Part shown: piece after piece, positions 35,532 to 45,174 of the stretch
Position numbering within the stretch: position 1 is the stretch's first letter
Layout: each line of letters begins with the position of its first letter
Assembly: GCF_022811685.1 (NCBI RefSeq)
Contig: NZ_CP094532.1
Span: forward strand, 124,001 to 188,000
From: Chryseobacterium suipulveris
GTDB lineage: Bacteria > Bacteroidota > Bacteroidia > Flavobacteriales > Weeksellaceae
Length of the DNA stretch: 64,000 nt
Direction: 5' to 3'
Notes under the pieces: generated by a model
The model's input: the letters and a program-made list of their open reading frames with translations, nothing else
What the model was told of the DNA's origin: nothing
Database searches by the model: none
Program-made: the position numbers and the translations under genes

Positions 35532-37546
35532 TTCTTTGGAGTATTGTTTTTAAGCCGAAATTTAATCGAGTCTCTTTTGTAAATCAGCCGCGACCGCAGC
35601 TCTTCATTTTTAATGATTCTGATGCTGTCTTCCAGTTGCTGGATTTTCACTGAATCTCTGTTGGGTTCCTTATAAAGTCCTTTTCTCTTTAGATCAACAA
35701 CCCATTGCCTTTTGTATTCCGGCATAAAACTCGCGTTCACCATCTTTTTATAGAGGTGTTCCCGTTTCAAATCGCCGAGAAGGTATTTTTCCGCGATTAC
35801 CGTTGCAGCTGGACCTGCCCAAGTTGCTCCAAAACCGGCGTGTTCCATTACGGCTGCGACAACGATTTTGGGATTTTCGGCGGGAGCCGCCAAAACAAAG
35901 ATGGAATTGTCTTTCCCTTGTGGAACCTGCGCAGTTCCTGTTTTTGCAAGCATCGTGAAGTCATTGGACTTCAATCCTCGAGCGGTCCCCGCCAAAACCA
36001 CTCTTTCCATTCCTTTGATAATGGGATCAAAATGTTTCGGATGAACCAGGGTTTTATGTTTCACTTTAAATCTCGGATCAGGATTCGGTTTTCCGTCGAT
36101 CGACTTTACGATGTGCGGAGTGTAATACCAACCTTTGTTTACAATCGCTGCAGTTGCGTTTGCCATTTGCAAAGGTGTGAGCAAAACATCGCCTTGTCCC
36201 ATTCCGTTGAAGATCGAACCGTTCATCGTGTAGTCATTGCTCCAATTTTTCTTTCCGCCACTTCTTTTTTCGTAGAAAGCTCCTGATGGAATCCTCCCTT
36301 TTGAACCGACTGCCAAGTCATTATTTAAGAATTCGCCGACGCCGAAGCTGCTCATGATTTTTTTCCACTCGTCAACACCTCGGCTTGGATCGCCTGGATA
36401 TTTGTTCATAATCGCGATAAAAGCGTGAGAAAAATAACAGTTACTCGAAACCTGGATTGCAGGAACCAGCGGATCTGCTCCACCGTGACCTTTAATTCTT
36501 AAACCTTTATAATAAAATCCGCCACCACAAGGAAAAATGGTATTTTCGTCCATCACACCCATCTGCATAGCGGCAGCTGCTGTAAGAAGTTTGAAAGTCG
36601 AACCTGGAGGATATGCTGCCTGAACCGATCGGTCGAAAGTCGGGCGGTTGTTATAAATCGTATCCATTTGAAGACGATAGAGGTTTCTGGTTTTATCGGG
36701 ACCTGTGAAAAGATTGGGGTCGATATCGGGACCGGTCGCCATTACCAAAATTTCACCATTCGTAGGATCGAGAGCGACAATCGCACCTTGTTTGTTGACC
36801 ATCATTTCCTCCGCCATTCGCTGCAAATCGTAATCGATGGTTAAAGTGATGTCTTTCCCGGTAATCACGTCTTTATCCAAAGTTCCGTTTTTGTAGGAAC
36901 CGATGTTTCTCAGCTTGATGTCTTTCTGAATATACTTCACGCCTTTAATTCCGCGGAGCTCCTTTTCATAAGATCGTTCCACTCCCGATTTCCCGATAAA
37001 GTCACCCGGTAAATAATACACAGAATCTTTTTTGATGTCGCGGTCATTCACTTCATTGGTATAGCCAAGAAGATTTCCGGAAGTAGAAACTTCATACTGT
37101 CTTTGCGGACGGGAAACAATGCTGAATGCGGGATATTTAAAGATAATCTCCTGAATCCTGGCGATTTCTTCACGACTTAGATTTTTCATAAAAGTCATAG
37201 GAGTCAGTTTCGAATAATATTTTTCCTTTTTAATGGCCTTGATTCGGTTGATGAAGTCAGGTTTTGAAATCTTCATCAGATGGCAAAAATCGATCGTGTC
37301 GAAATCGGGGCGCATCAAAGCTTCGGTGTAGGAAATTTCGTAAGCGGGCTGGTTTCCCACCATAATTCTTCCGTTGCGGTCGAAAATAACTCCACGTTGT
37401 GGAATCACGTATTCGGTCTTAATGGAAGTGTTTGCCGCGTTCAGTGCATATCTGTCGGTAAAAAGCTGCAGATAAGCAAGCCGCGCAATAAAGATTGCAG
37501 CGAGCACAGCTAAAATAACCGATACTTTCAGATATTGTGACTTCAT
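35528..37546 (-). CDS. mrdA: Penicillin-binding protein 2 (transpeptidase)
   Basis: A 672-residue class B PBP, the transpeptidase partner of RodA. One N-terminal membrane helix (VSVILAVLAAIFIARLAYLQL) leads to the PBP dimerisation domain (RGVIFDRNGRIMVGNQPAYE). The transpeptidase motifs are GSTFKLL (SxxK), SSNCYF (SxN) and KTGTAQ (KTG). The C-terminal tail is Lys/Arg-rich. It lies 51 bp after mreD and overlaps rodA. Confidence 0.95.
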   Translation of the reverse strand: MKSQYLKVSVILAVLAAIFIARLAYLQLFTDRYALNAANTSIKTEYVIPQRGVIFDRNGRIMVGNQPAYEISYTEALMRPDFDTIDFCHLMKISKPDFINRIKAIKKEKYYSKLTPMTFMKNLSREEIARIQEIIFKYPAFSIVSRPQRQYEVSTSGNLLGYTNEVNDRDIKKDSVYYLPGDFIGKSGVERSYEKELRGIKGVKYIQKDIKLRNIGSYKNGTLDKDVITGKDITLTIDYDLQRMAEEMMVNKQGAIVALDPTNGEILVMATGPDIDPNLFTGPDKTRNLYRLQMDTIYNNRPTFDRSVQAAYPPGSTFKLLTAAAAMQMGVMDENTIFPCGGGFYYKGLRIKGHGGADPLVPAIQVSSNCYFSHAFIAIMNKYPGDPSRGVDEWKKIMSSFGVGEFLNNDLAVGSKGRIPSGAFYEKRSGGKKNWSNDYTMNGSIFNGMGQGDVLLTPLQMANATAAIVNKGWYYTPHIVKSIDGKPNPDPRFKVKHKTLVHPKHFDPIIKGMERVVLAGTARGLKSNDFTMLAKTGTAQVPQGKDNSIFVLAAPAENPKIVVAAVMEHAGFGATWAGPAATVIAEKYLLGDLKREHLYKKMVNASFMPEYKRQWVVDLKRKGLYKEPNRDSVKIQQLEDSIRIIKNEELRSRLIYKRDSIKFRLKNNTPKK

Positions 37547-37597
37547 AATTTTTTATGGCCATTAAAGGTCATTAACGTAAAACAATCTGGCTGATTT

Positions 37598-38104
37598 TCA
37601 GATTCTTTGCTTGATTCTGAATGCTAAAGCGTACATCAGGATAAATATAAACGAAATCGCGCTTGTTGCCAAAACATTAATAAAGATTTCAAAGAATCGG
37701 CTGAATTTGAAGAACTCGATGTACTGCACCAGCAGCTGGTGAAAGAATATACTCGAGCCGATAAATAGCAGAAACTGGGTCCACTGCAAACTTTGAAACG
37801 AAAAGAAATCCGTGGAAGTATCCGTAGATGTTCTGAAAATTACCGTTCGGAAGTATGCGATCGCTGTCGTTGCAAAAGCGTTGATTCCCCATGTGTAAAG
37901 GAATGCGTCGATTCCCAAACCAAGCAGAAAACTCAATGCCAGAAACTGAAACTTATTCCTGAAAAACGGATAAAACATTACAAATACAGGATAAAGAACA
38001 GGAGTGAATTTGCCGAAAAGCGTAATTCTGTTCAGCACAAAAATCTGCAGCGCGATAAGCAGCACGATCATAATGATGTCGGTAAAAAGTGTTCTGCTTA
38101 TCAT
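37598..38104 (-). CDS. mreD: Rod shape-determining protein MreD
   Basis: A 168-residue inner-membrane protein with about five helices (for example IIMIVLLIALQIFVLNRITLF, and PVFVMFYPFF). The sequence is weakly conserved, so the call rests on size, hydrophobicity and position between mreC and mrdA. It overlaps mreC by 4 bp. It links the MreB cytoskeleton to the elongation enzymes. Confidence 0.88.
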   Translation of the reverse strand: MISRTLFTDIIMIVLLIALQIFVLNRITLFGKFTPVLYPVFVMFYPFFRNKFQFLALSFLLGLGIDAFLYTWGINAFATTAIAYFRTVIFRTSTDTSTDFFSFQSLQWTQFLLFIGSSIFFHQLLVQYIEFFKFSRFFEIFINVLATSAISFIFILMYALAFRIKQRI

Positions 38105-38952
38105 TTTTCTCTCTTTATCGTTGCTTGTAAGGTGTCTTGAATTCTTTCTACTTCAGCTTTTTTCAGATTCTTCACGACATATACTTTGTTCAGTGTTCCC
38201 ATTTTTTCGCTGAGTTCAACTGAAATATCCCAGAAACCAGTTTTACTGTCCACTTGGTAACCGGCAACTTTTCCGATCATCACTCCTCTTGGGAAAATCG
38301 CTGATTTTCCGTCGGTTACGACCGTGTCTCCAACCTGAAGCGGAACATATTTCGGCACATCCGATAAGTGCATTGTTCTGGAATCGTCGCCTCGCCAAGT
38401 CAGTGTTCCAAAATAGCCCGACTTTTTCAGTGCGGCATTAATTTTAATTTTATCCAAACTCAGGATCGACTGCACCAAAGAATAGGAATCCGTCGTATTA
38501 ATCACGATTCCCGCGATTCCGTTTGGCGCCATCACTCCCATTTTTGGGAATACTCCGTCGCGTCTTCCGCGGTTGATAGTGAAGTAGTTGTCTTTTCGGT
38601 TGATGCTGTTGAAAACAATTTCGCCATCCACGAAAGTGTAGATTTGCCCACCACCGATCGTGTCGTGTACTTTTCTAAATTCTGGGATTTCTGTGGTACC
38701 TTTTCCGTACACCTGCTCCATCAGAACTTTATTCTGGGCAACAAGCTGGTCATTGATCTGCTTGAGTTTTAGGTAAGAAGCACCTTCGTCGATGTACCCA
38801 GAAACCCACGAGTTAAAGGCGGCGCTTTGTGCGGCAATCCACGACTGCTGCATTGAGTTTCTGCTGAAAATCAATACCAAAGCTATGAGCTGCAGAAATA
38901 TAAAGAAGACGAATAAACCGTTCTTCGAAAATAATCTCAGCAAAAATCCCAT
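38101..38952 (-). CDS. mreC: Rod shape-determining protein MreC
   Basis: A 283-residue protein with one N-terminal membrane helix (GLFVFFIFLQLIALVLIFS), then a coiled coil (about 60-80, KLKQINDQLVAQNKVL). The periplasmic beta domain is marked by NYFTINRGRRDGVFPKMGVMAPNGIAGIV and VQVGDTVVTDGKSAIFPRGVMIGKV-like sequence. It scaffolds the elongasome outside the membrane. It lies 29 bp after mreB. Confidence 0.92.
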   Translation of the reverse strand: MGFLLRLFSKNGLFVFFIFLQLIALVLIFSRNSMQQSWIAAQSAAFNSWVSGYIDEGASYLKLKQINDQLVAQNKVLMEQVYGKGTTEIPEFRKVHDTIGGGQIYTFVDGEIVFNSINRKDNYFTINRGRRDGVFPKMGVMAPNGIAGIVINTTDSYSLVQSILSLDKIKINAALKKSGYFGTLTWRGDDSRTMHLSDVPKYVPLQVGDTVVTDGKSAIFPRGVMIGKVAGYQVDSKTGFWDISVELSEKMGTLNKVYVVKNLKKAEVERIQDTLQATIKREK

Positions 38953-38981
38953 CAGAAAATGTCGTAAAAGTGTTGTTTAAA

Positions 38982-40007
38982 TTATTTGATCAGGAAGTTG
39001 AATTTGTCCATGTTTTTCAAGGCGATCCCTGTTCCGCGAACTACCGCTCTTAATGGATCTTCTGCAACGAAAACTGGGAGTCCTGTTTTTTTGTGGAGTC
39101 GGTCGGCAAGTCCGCGAAGTAGCGCGCCTCCTCCTGCAAGGTAAATTCCTGTCTTGTAAATATCTGCTGCCAATTCCGGCGGAGTCAGAGAAAGTGTTTC
39201 CATCACCGCATCTTCAATTCTGATGATGGATTTATCCAGAGCTCGTGCAATTTCTTTGTAGTTCACCATAATTTCTTTTGGCTTACCGGTGATCAGGTCA
39301 CGTCCCTGAACTGGGATGTCTTCAATCTCCACATCCAACTCTTCGATTGCGGAACCCACTTCGATTTTTACTCTTTCTGCGGTTCTCTCACCGATGTATA
39401 GGTTGTGGTGCGTTCTCAAATAATAAGCGATGTCGCTCGTGAAAACGTCGCCCGCAATTTTTACGGATTTGTCGCACACGATTCCTCCCAAAGCGACTAC
39501 GGCGATTTCTGTCGTTCCACCGCCTATGTCGATAATCATATTTCCTTCGGGTTTCTGCACGTCGATTCCAACACCGATTGCAGCCGCCATTGGTTCATAA
39601 ATCAGTCGAACTTCTTTTGCATTTACTTTCTGGGCAGAATCTCTAACCGCGCGTTTTTCAACTTCGGTAATTCCCGATGGAATACAGATTACGATTTTTA
39701 AAGTAGGTTGGAAAAGTTTTCCTTTGATGCCCGGAATTTGTTTGATGAATTCCTTGATCATGTGTTCAGACGCATGGAAATCAGCGATAACACCGTCTTT
39801 CAAAGGTCTGATTGTTTTGATGTCTTCGTGGGTTTTCCCCTGCATATGTTTGGCTTTCTCTCCAACTGCGATTGGTTTTCCTGAAGATCTTTCGATTGCC
39901 ACGATCGATGGTTGGTCGATCACAATTTTGTTATTATGTATAATTAGCGTGTTTGCTGTTCCCAAGTCAATCGCAATATCCTGCGTGAACATATCAAATA
40001 ACCCCAT
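38982..40007 (-). CDS. mreB: Rod shape-determining protein MreB
   Basis: A 341-residue actin-like ATPase that guides side-wall synthesis. The phosphate-binding loops are IDLGTANTLI and MIIDIGGGTTEIAVVALGG. EPMAAAIGVG and the adenosine motif YLAGGGALLRGL follow. It leads a five-gene operon that covers the whole elongation machine. The promoter at 40034-40064 gives a short leader. Confidence 0.96.
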   Translation of the reverse strand: MGLFDMFTQDIAIDLGTANTLIIHNNKIVIDQPSIVAIERSSGKPIAVGEKAKHMQGKTHEDIKTIRPLKDGVIADFHASEHMIKEFIKQIPGIKGKLFQPTLKIVICIPSGITEVEKRAVRDSAQKVNAKEVRLIYEPMAAAIGVGIDVQKPEGNMIIDIGGGTTEIAVVALGGIVCDKSVKIAGDVFTSDIAYYLRTHHNLYIGERTAERVKIEVGSAIEELDVEIEDIPVQGRDLITGKPKEIMVNYKEIARALDKSIIRIEDAVMETLSLTPPELAADIYKTGIYLAGGGALLRGLADRLHKKTGLPVFVAEDPLRAVVRGTGIALKNMDKFNFLIK

Positions 40008-40033
40008 TTTTTTGCTGATTTTTTTAAAGTGTA

Positions 40034-40064
40034 CAAAGATATAAATTTAGAACCGTTCCCGAAA
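40034..40064 (-). promoter_or_regulatory. Promoter of the mre/mrd operon
   Basis: On the minus strand TTTC (40061-40064), 19 bp, then TATCTTTG (40034-40041), 27 bp ahead of the mreB ATG. Confidence 0.6.
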
Positions 40065-40213
40065 TTTACCCTCCAACAAATTCCGTTAAATTTTTATTAA
40101 AGTTCCAGCTTATTGAAAAAACACCAATGATTAACAATTTGTTATTAAATGTCGAAAAAACTTTGCAAATCAACATAATATTTTTAAATTTACAATCAAC
40201 TAAATAAAATATT

Positions 40214-40502
40214 ATGAAAACAAAATTACAAATTAGTCTGATTGCCACTTTTACTTTGTGGCTTTGCTTCTACGCACAAGCACAAACTCCTGCAAAAGCC
40301 ATTATTGCAGATCCGCCGCAAGTTAATAGATCATATTGTTCTACAGAAGCGTATATGACGCCTGCCAATATTGTAATTATGAATGACACGACTGGAGAAG
40401 ATAACAACACAAAATTTAAATAATGGTAATTACATCATAAAGATTAACGTTGATGGTGAAATAATAAGTAAACGAATTATAATTAACAATAAAAATTATT
40501 GA
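40214..40502 (+). pseudogene. Frameshifted secreted protein with a type IX sorting tail
   Basis: ATG 40214 encodes a signal peptide (ISLIATFTLWLCFYAQAQ) and a short mature part that enters IVIMNDTTGE, then drifts to a stop at 40423. In the +1-shifted frame the sequence continues EKITTQNLNNGNYIIKINVD and SKRIIINNKNY to TGA 40500-40502. That is the end of a T9SS type A sorting domain. The shift lies near 40390. Restored, it would be only about 95 residues, essentially a signal peptide plus sorting domain, so the cargo body is gone. The next ATG follows after 1 bp. Confidence 0.75.
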
Positions 40503-40503
40503 T

Positions 40504-40914
40504 ATGAGAGTTTTTAGATTTATCGTTATAATAATGCTTATGGCTAGTTTTGTCATTAGCTGTACTAGAGCTTCGGAAGAAACGAAAGCTCCAGATCCCG
40601 ACCTGTTAACTGGCGTTTATTCTTTAAGGGAATTTTCGCCTGGATTTGGACCGACAGAATCATTTAATCCAAATGATGTGATATGGACCTTTACAATAGA
40701 AAAAACATTGAAGGTACAGATTAACAATCCTGTTCCAAGCAACTCGCAAATTCCTTATACCACAAATACAACCACAACTTATGATTTATCGGGAAATACG
40801 GTAAAAATTAAGGAAGTTGTTTATCAAATTAAAAAGGAAGGTCTCAAAGTAACTTTGGATGCAGGTTTGGTTTCCGACGGAAAGCGGATTATTTTTGACA
40901 AGATTGAAATATGA
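40504..40914 (+). CDS. Hypothetical lipoprotein
   Basis: A 136-residue exported protein. The signal ends in a lipobox (SFVISCTR, Cys20). The mature part begins with an acidic linker (ASEETKAPDPDLLTGVY) and then predicted beta strands such as VIWTFTIEKTLKVQI and VKIKEVVYQIKK. The pattern is like small lipocalin-type or META-like barrels, but I do not recognise a family. It starts 1 bp after the T9SS remnant and is followed by a terminator. Confidence 0.7.
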   Translation: MRVFRFIVIIMLMASFVISCTRASEETKAPDPDLLTGVYSLREFSPGFGPTESFNPNDVIWTFTIEKTLKVQINNPVPSNSQIPYTTNTTTTYDLSGNTVKIKEVVYQIKKEGLKVTLDAGLVSDGKRIIFDKIEI

Positions 40915-40933
40915 TCTTCTCGAAAACTTTACT

Positions 40934-40961
40934 AAAACGCGATATCTCAATATGGCGTTTT
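40934..40961 (+). terminator. Terminator of the lipoprotein gene
   Basis: The stem AAAACGC/GCGTTTT with a 14-nt loop is followed by TT runs, 20 bp after the stop. Confidence 0.6.
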
Positions 40962-41054
40962 TTGTTGTAAGAATGGTTGTTAAATATCATTAATCACCCG
41001 AATTCACTGACAATCCTCATATTTCTGAAACTTCGCCAATTCATTTAAAAACCT

Positions 41055-41062
41055 TAAATTTG
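41055..41062 (+). promoter_or_regulatory. -7 box of the hem operon
   Basis: TAAATTTG ends 10 bp before the hemA ATG, implying a very short leader. Confidence 0.5.
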
Positions 41063-41072
41063 CGGTTGCTTT

Positions 41073-42347
41073 ATGAATACGGACAAAAACATCCACAAAA
41101 CCGCCAATTTCGCCGTTCTCAGCATCAGTTACGAAAAAGCCGATGCCGAAACCAGGGGGAAATTTGCATTTTTTGACGGGAATGTGAAAAAGTTTGTCAA
41201 CGAGATTCATAACCAAAATCTTGGCGACGCGTTCGTGGTTTCTACCTGCAACCGAACCGAGATTTACACCACCACTCCCAATTATCTGCTGATTGCCGAA
41301 CTTTACTGTAAAACCATCGGCGTCGGATTGACTGAATTTATGCAGTACGCGAACATCCTGAAACACGAGGATGCACTGAACCATCTCTTCCGCGTTTCTG
41401 CAGGTTTGGAAAGCCAGATTATCGGCGACTTCGAAATTATTGGGCAGATCAAAAATGCTTACCACCGTTTCAAAAAAGAGAAAAAAAACTCTAACCCTTT
41501 TCTCGAAAGAGCCATCAATTCGGCGATTCAGATCTCTAAAAGAATTAAAAACGAGACGGGAATTTCCAACGGAGCAGCTTCGGTTTCTTATGCGGCGGTT
41601 CACTACATCCTAAAAAACCAGCAGCAGATTTCCGACAAAAACATCCTCCTTCTCGGAGTGGGTGAAATTGGTCAGAACACTGTGGAAAATCTGGTAAAGC
41701 ACGTTTACAAACCAAAAGTAAAGGTTGCCAACAGAAGCCAAGACAAAGCAGAAAAAATCGCTGAGAAATATAAAATTCCCCACATCGAGTTTGAAAACCT
41801 GCACGACGAACTGAAGCAGACCGATATCCTGATCGTGGCAACTGGAGCGCAGCATCCCATCATTAACCAAACCCATTTCCCGAACGGGAAGGAAACTTTG
41901 GTGATCGATCTTTCGATTCCGAATAATGTGGAGAAAAACATTACCGAAAACGAAAACGTAAAATTGGTCGATGTGGATGAACTCTCGCTTCACATCAGCG
42001 AAACGATGATTCAGCGGCAGAAGGAAATTCCGAAAGCGGAAGAGATTATCAAAGAAATGACGAAAGATTTCCTGGAGTGGGAAAAGAAAAGAAAATTGGC
42101 ACCCAACATTCACCATTTCAAGGCAGTGCTGAAAAATATGGAGCGCAACGAAATGCACAATATCCACAAAAAGCACCGCTATATCGATGTGAACGATATG
42201 GAACTTTCTGATAAAATGATTCAGAAAATAACCAACCGTTTCGCAAAGTACATCATCGATAATCCGTGGAAAGCCGAGGAAATCAGTAAGTTAATGCACG
42301 AAATTTTGGTGGAACAACCTAATAATGAGTTCAATGAGAAACGTTAG
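41073..42347 (+). CDS. hemA: Glutamyl-tRNA reductase
   Basis: A 424-residue enzyme that reduces glutamyl-tRNA to glutamate-1-semialdehyde, the first haem step by the C5 route. The nucleophile Cys59 is in STCNRTEIY. The NADPH domain has ILLLGVGEIGQNTVENL, then VANRSQDKAEKIAEKY and IDLSIPNNV. A helical dimerisation domain forms the C-terminus. It is first in hemA-hemC-hemD-hemE; the stop overlaps hemC. hemL and hemB must lie elsewhere. Confidence 0.95.
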   Translation: MNTDKNIHKTANFAVLSISYEKADAETRGKFAFFDGNVKKFVNEIHNQNLGDAFVVSTCNRTEIYTTTPNYLLIAELYCKTIGVGLTEFMQYANILKHEDALNHLFRVSAGLESQIIGDFEIIGQIKNAYHRFKKEKKNSNPFLERAINSAIQISKRIKNETGISNGAASVSYAAVHYILKNQQQISDKNILLLGVGEIGQNTVENLVKHVYKPKVKVANRSQDKAEKIAEKYKIPHIEFENLHDELKQTDILIVATGAQHPIINQTHFPNGKETLVIDLSIPNNVEKNITENENVKLVDVDELSLHISETMIQRQKEIPKAEEIIKEMTKDFLEWEKKRKLAPNIHHFKAVLKNMERNEMHNIHKKHRYIDVNDMELSDKMIQKITNRFAKYIIDNPWKAEEISKLMHEILVEQPNNEFNEKR

Positions 42348-43245
42348 AATCGGTACCAGAAATTCGCCGCTCGCACTTTGGCAGGCGCGTGAAGTTGCAA
42401 GAAATCTCCAGAACCGAAACATCACCACAGAAATTACGCCGATCGTTTCAACGGGAGATAAGAATCTCTCGCAACCACTTTATTCATTGGGGATTACTGG
42501 AGTTTTCACCAAAGATTTAGACATTGCTTTACTTAATAATGAAGTGGACATTGCAGTTCATTCCTTGAAAGATATTCCGACCCAACTTCCGCAAAATATT
42601 GAAATTTTTGCCGTATTGAAAAGAGATTTTCCGCAAGATGTTTTGGTAAGGAAACCCGATTCACAAACGCTGGAACTGAAAGATCTGAAAATTGCCACAA
42701 GTTCTCTGCGAAGAAGAGCATTCTGGTCAAAAGAATTTCCCAATACGGAATTTTCTGACATCCGTGGAAATGTTCAGACGCGACTGAAAAAGCTGGAAGA
42801 GCAGGATTTCGATGCCACACTTTTTTCTTTAGCAGCGATTGAAAGAATGGGTTTAAATATTGATTATGAGCAACTTCCGATGATGATTTCGGCTCCCGCT
42901 CAAGGAGTTGTCGCAATCAACGGAAGAAGTGATGATGAAAAAATGAAGGAGCTGTTTAAGGACATTAACCACAAACCAACCCAAATCTGTATCGAGATTG
43001 AAAGGGAATTTCTCGCAACTTTGGAAGGTGGCTGTACCGCTCCAATTGGTGCTTTTGCGGAAATCAACGAAAAGAATGAGATCCGATTCCGCGGAAGATT
43101 ATGCTCGCTCGACGGAAGAAACTGTATCGAAACCGACGAAATTTTCGTTTATAAAGAAGGTGAAAACTATGGCAGAAAGTTCGCCGAAGAAATCATCAGA
43201 AATGGTGGTGGCGAACTGATGGAACAAATAAAGAAACAACTGTAA
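42334..43245 (+). CDS. hemC: Hydroxymethylbilane synthase
   Basis: ATG 42334 (MRNVRIGTRNSPLAL) is the family start, overlapping hemA by 14 bp; an ATG at 42325 is also possible. It joins four porphobilinogens. VHSLKDIPTQLP, SSLRRRAF and IRGNVQTRLKKL form the active site. Cys234 in LEGGCTAPIG carries the dipyrromethane cofactor. Confidence 0.95.
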   Translation: MRNVRIGTRNSPLALWQAREVARNLQNRNITTEITPIVSTGDKNLSQPLYSLGITGVFTKDLDIALLNNEVDIAVHSLKDIPTQLPQNIEIFAVLKRDFPQDVLVRKPDSQTLELKDLKIATSSLRRRAFWSKEFPNTEFSDIRGNVQTRLKKLEEQDFDATLFSLAAIERMGLNIDYEQLPMMISAPAQGVVAINGRSDDEKMKELFKDINHKPTQICIEIEREFLATLEGGCTAPIGAFAEINEKNEIRFRGRLCSLDGRNCIETDEIFVYKEGENYGRKFAEEIIRNGGGELMEQIKKQL

Positions 43246-43270
43246 ACGCGCTCAATCGCGGCTAAAAATA

Positions 43271-43954
43271 ATGAAGATTCTTTTCACAAAAAAAGTCAGC
43301 AAACTGATGATTTCCAAAAAATTAGGGAGTCATTTTTCTTATGACTTTGTGGATGTGATCAAAATCAATCCGCTGAAAGTGAAACCTTTTGACTTAATGG
43401 ATTACTCACTGATTTTTACCAGTGTGAATGCGGTTCAGGCGTTTTTCGAAAATGGCTTTAAACCCAACGAAAATTTCGTTGACAGAAATTACAATAAGAT
43501 TTACGCGGTTGGTTTGCAGACCAAAAAGGAACTTCGCAAAAACGGATTCGGAACTTTCAAGGTGGCGAAACACGCGAAAGAACTTTCGGAATTCATCATT
43601 AAAAATAACAGTAAGGAAAAATTCCTGCACTTCTGCGGAAACCTTGCACTGAATGTGCTGAACAAAGCTTTGCCGCTGCAAAACATCACCTACCGGAAAA
43701 TTCCCGTATACGAAACACAACTGCTTTACCCACAGATTTCAGGGGATTACGACGCGGTTTGTTTTTTCAGTCCGAGCGGAGTACGGAGTTTTACAAAATA
43801 CAATTCACTGGAAAACTACACTATTTTTTCCATCGGCGAAACGACCGAAAGCGAAATACGAAAATTTACCCAAAAAAATATAATCACCAGTACCGAAAGT
43901 AACCTGGATGATTTGCTCAGTTTGATTGCCGCACAAAACGATGGCAACAGCTGA
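43271..43954 (+). CDS. hemD: Uroporphyrinogen-III synthase
   Basis: A 227-residue, weakly conserved enzyme that closes and inverts ring D. Evidence is the two-domain HemD look ([56 protein letters not shown]) and the position between hemC and hemE. It starts 25 bp after hemC. Confidence 0.88.
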   Translation: MKILFTKKVSKLMISKKLGSHFSYDFVDVIKINPLKVKPFDLMDYSLIFTSVNAVQAFFENGFKPNENFVDRNYNKIYAVGLQTKKELRKNGFGTFKVAKHAKELSEFIIKNNSKEKFLHFCGNLALNVLNKALPLQNITYRKIPVYETQLLYPQISGDYDAVCFFSPSGVRSFTKYNSLENYTIFSIGETTESEIRKFTQKNIITSTESNLDDLLSLIAAQNDGNS

Positions 43955-43971
43955 AAGTAAAAATGAAAATT

Positions 43972-45000
43972 ATGATTAAGAACGACCTGTATTTAAAGGC
44001 ATTGAGAGGAGAAACCGTAGAACGACCACCAGTTTGGATGATGAGACAGGCAGGAAGATATTTGCCTGAATTCATGGCACTTCGCGATAAATACGATTTC
44101 TTCACGCGCTGTCAAACTCCAGAATTAGCTGCAGAAATTACGGTACAGCCAATTCGAAGATTTCCTTTGGATGCGGCGATTCTGTTTTCCGATATTTTGG
44201 TGGTTCCGCAAGCGATGGGAATCGACTTCAAAATGGTGGAATCGGTTGGACCGTGGCTCGAAACGCCGATCCGCACGATGGAGCAGGTGCAGCAAATTGA
44301 AGTTCCCAATGTGGAAGATACTTTGAGTTACGTTTTCGATGCGATCGAACTTACTTTACTGAAACTCGACAACGAAATTCCTCTGATCGGTTTCGCGGGT
44401 TCACCGTGGACAATCCTTTGCTACTGCGTGGAAGGGAAAGGTTCGAAGGCATTCGATATCGCGAAATCTTTCTGTTTCCGAAATCCTGAAGCGGCACATT
44501 TATTATTGCAGAAAATTACCGACACCACGATTGCCTATTTGAAAAGAAAAGTGGAAAAGGGAGTTTCTGCGGTGCAGGTTTTCGATTCTTGGGGCGGAAT
44601 GCTTTCTCCTGAAGATTACCAGGAATTCTCGTGGAAATACATCAACCAGATTGTTGAGGCGCTTAGTCCATTAACTCACGTCGTGGTTTTCGGGAAAGGA
44701 TGTTGGTTCGCCTTGGAGGAAATGACTTTGTCGAAAGTTTCCGCATTAGGTGTTGACTGGACGATCCGCCCGGAATTTGCACGCGTTCTAACGAATCACA
44801 CGATGACTTTGCAGGGGAATTTTGATCCCGCAAGATTAAATTCCACTCCTGAAACCATCAAAAAAATGGTGAACGAAATGATCGAAAGATTTGGTAAAGA
44901 CCGTTATATCGCGAATCTTGGTCACGGAATTTTGCCGAACATTCCTCTGGAAAATGCCGAAGCTTTCATCCGCGCCGTTGTGGACTGGAAACCGAATTAA
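43972..45000 (+). CDS. hemE: Uroporphyrinogen decarboxylase
   Basis: ATG 43972 ([14 protein letters not shown]) is the better start; one at 43963 adds three residues. It decarboxylates uroporphyrinogen III to coproporphyrinogen [42 protein letters not shown] and GNLGHGI-type [10 protein letters not shown] are family signatures. It ends the hem operon and is followed by a strong terminator. Confidence 0.95.
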   Translation: MIKNDLYLKALRGETVERPPVWMMRQAGRYLPEFMALRDKYDFFTRCQTPELAAEITVQPIRRFPLDAAILFSDILVVPQAMGIDFKMVESVGPWLETPIRTMEQVQQIEVPNVEDTLSYVFDAIELTLLKLDNEIPLIGFAGSPWTILCYCVEGKGSKAFDIAKSFCFRNPEAAHLLLQKITDTTIAYLKRKVEKGVSAVQVFDSWGGMLSPEDYQEFSWKYINQIVEALSPLTHVVVFGKGCWFALEEMTLSKVSALGVDWTIRPEFARVLTNHTMTLQGNFDPARLNSTPETIKKMVNEMIERFGKDRYIANLGHGILPNIPLENAEAFIRAVVDWKPN

Positions 45001-45015
45001 CATACTTACGATAAG

Positions 45016-45049
45016 AAAAAAGTTTCGGACAAAATCCGAAACTTTTTTT
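45016..45049 (+). terminator. Terminator of the hem operon
   Basis: An 11-bp or longer stem AAGTTTCGGA/TCCGAAACTT with a short loop and a T-run lies 15 bp after hemE. It may act in both directions for glyS as well. Confidence 0.8.
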
Positions 45050-45174
45050 ATTCTTACAATGAAACGCCTTTTAGAAGCGCTATTTTTCTGAAGAAAATTT
45101 TCCGCCCTTTAGGGATGGGGTAAAGAAAATTTTCGATTCCGAAACTTTTTTTATGCCTTAATTTCAATGTATTT

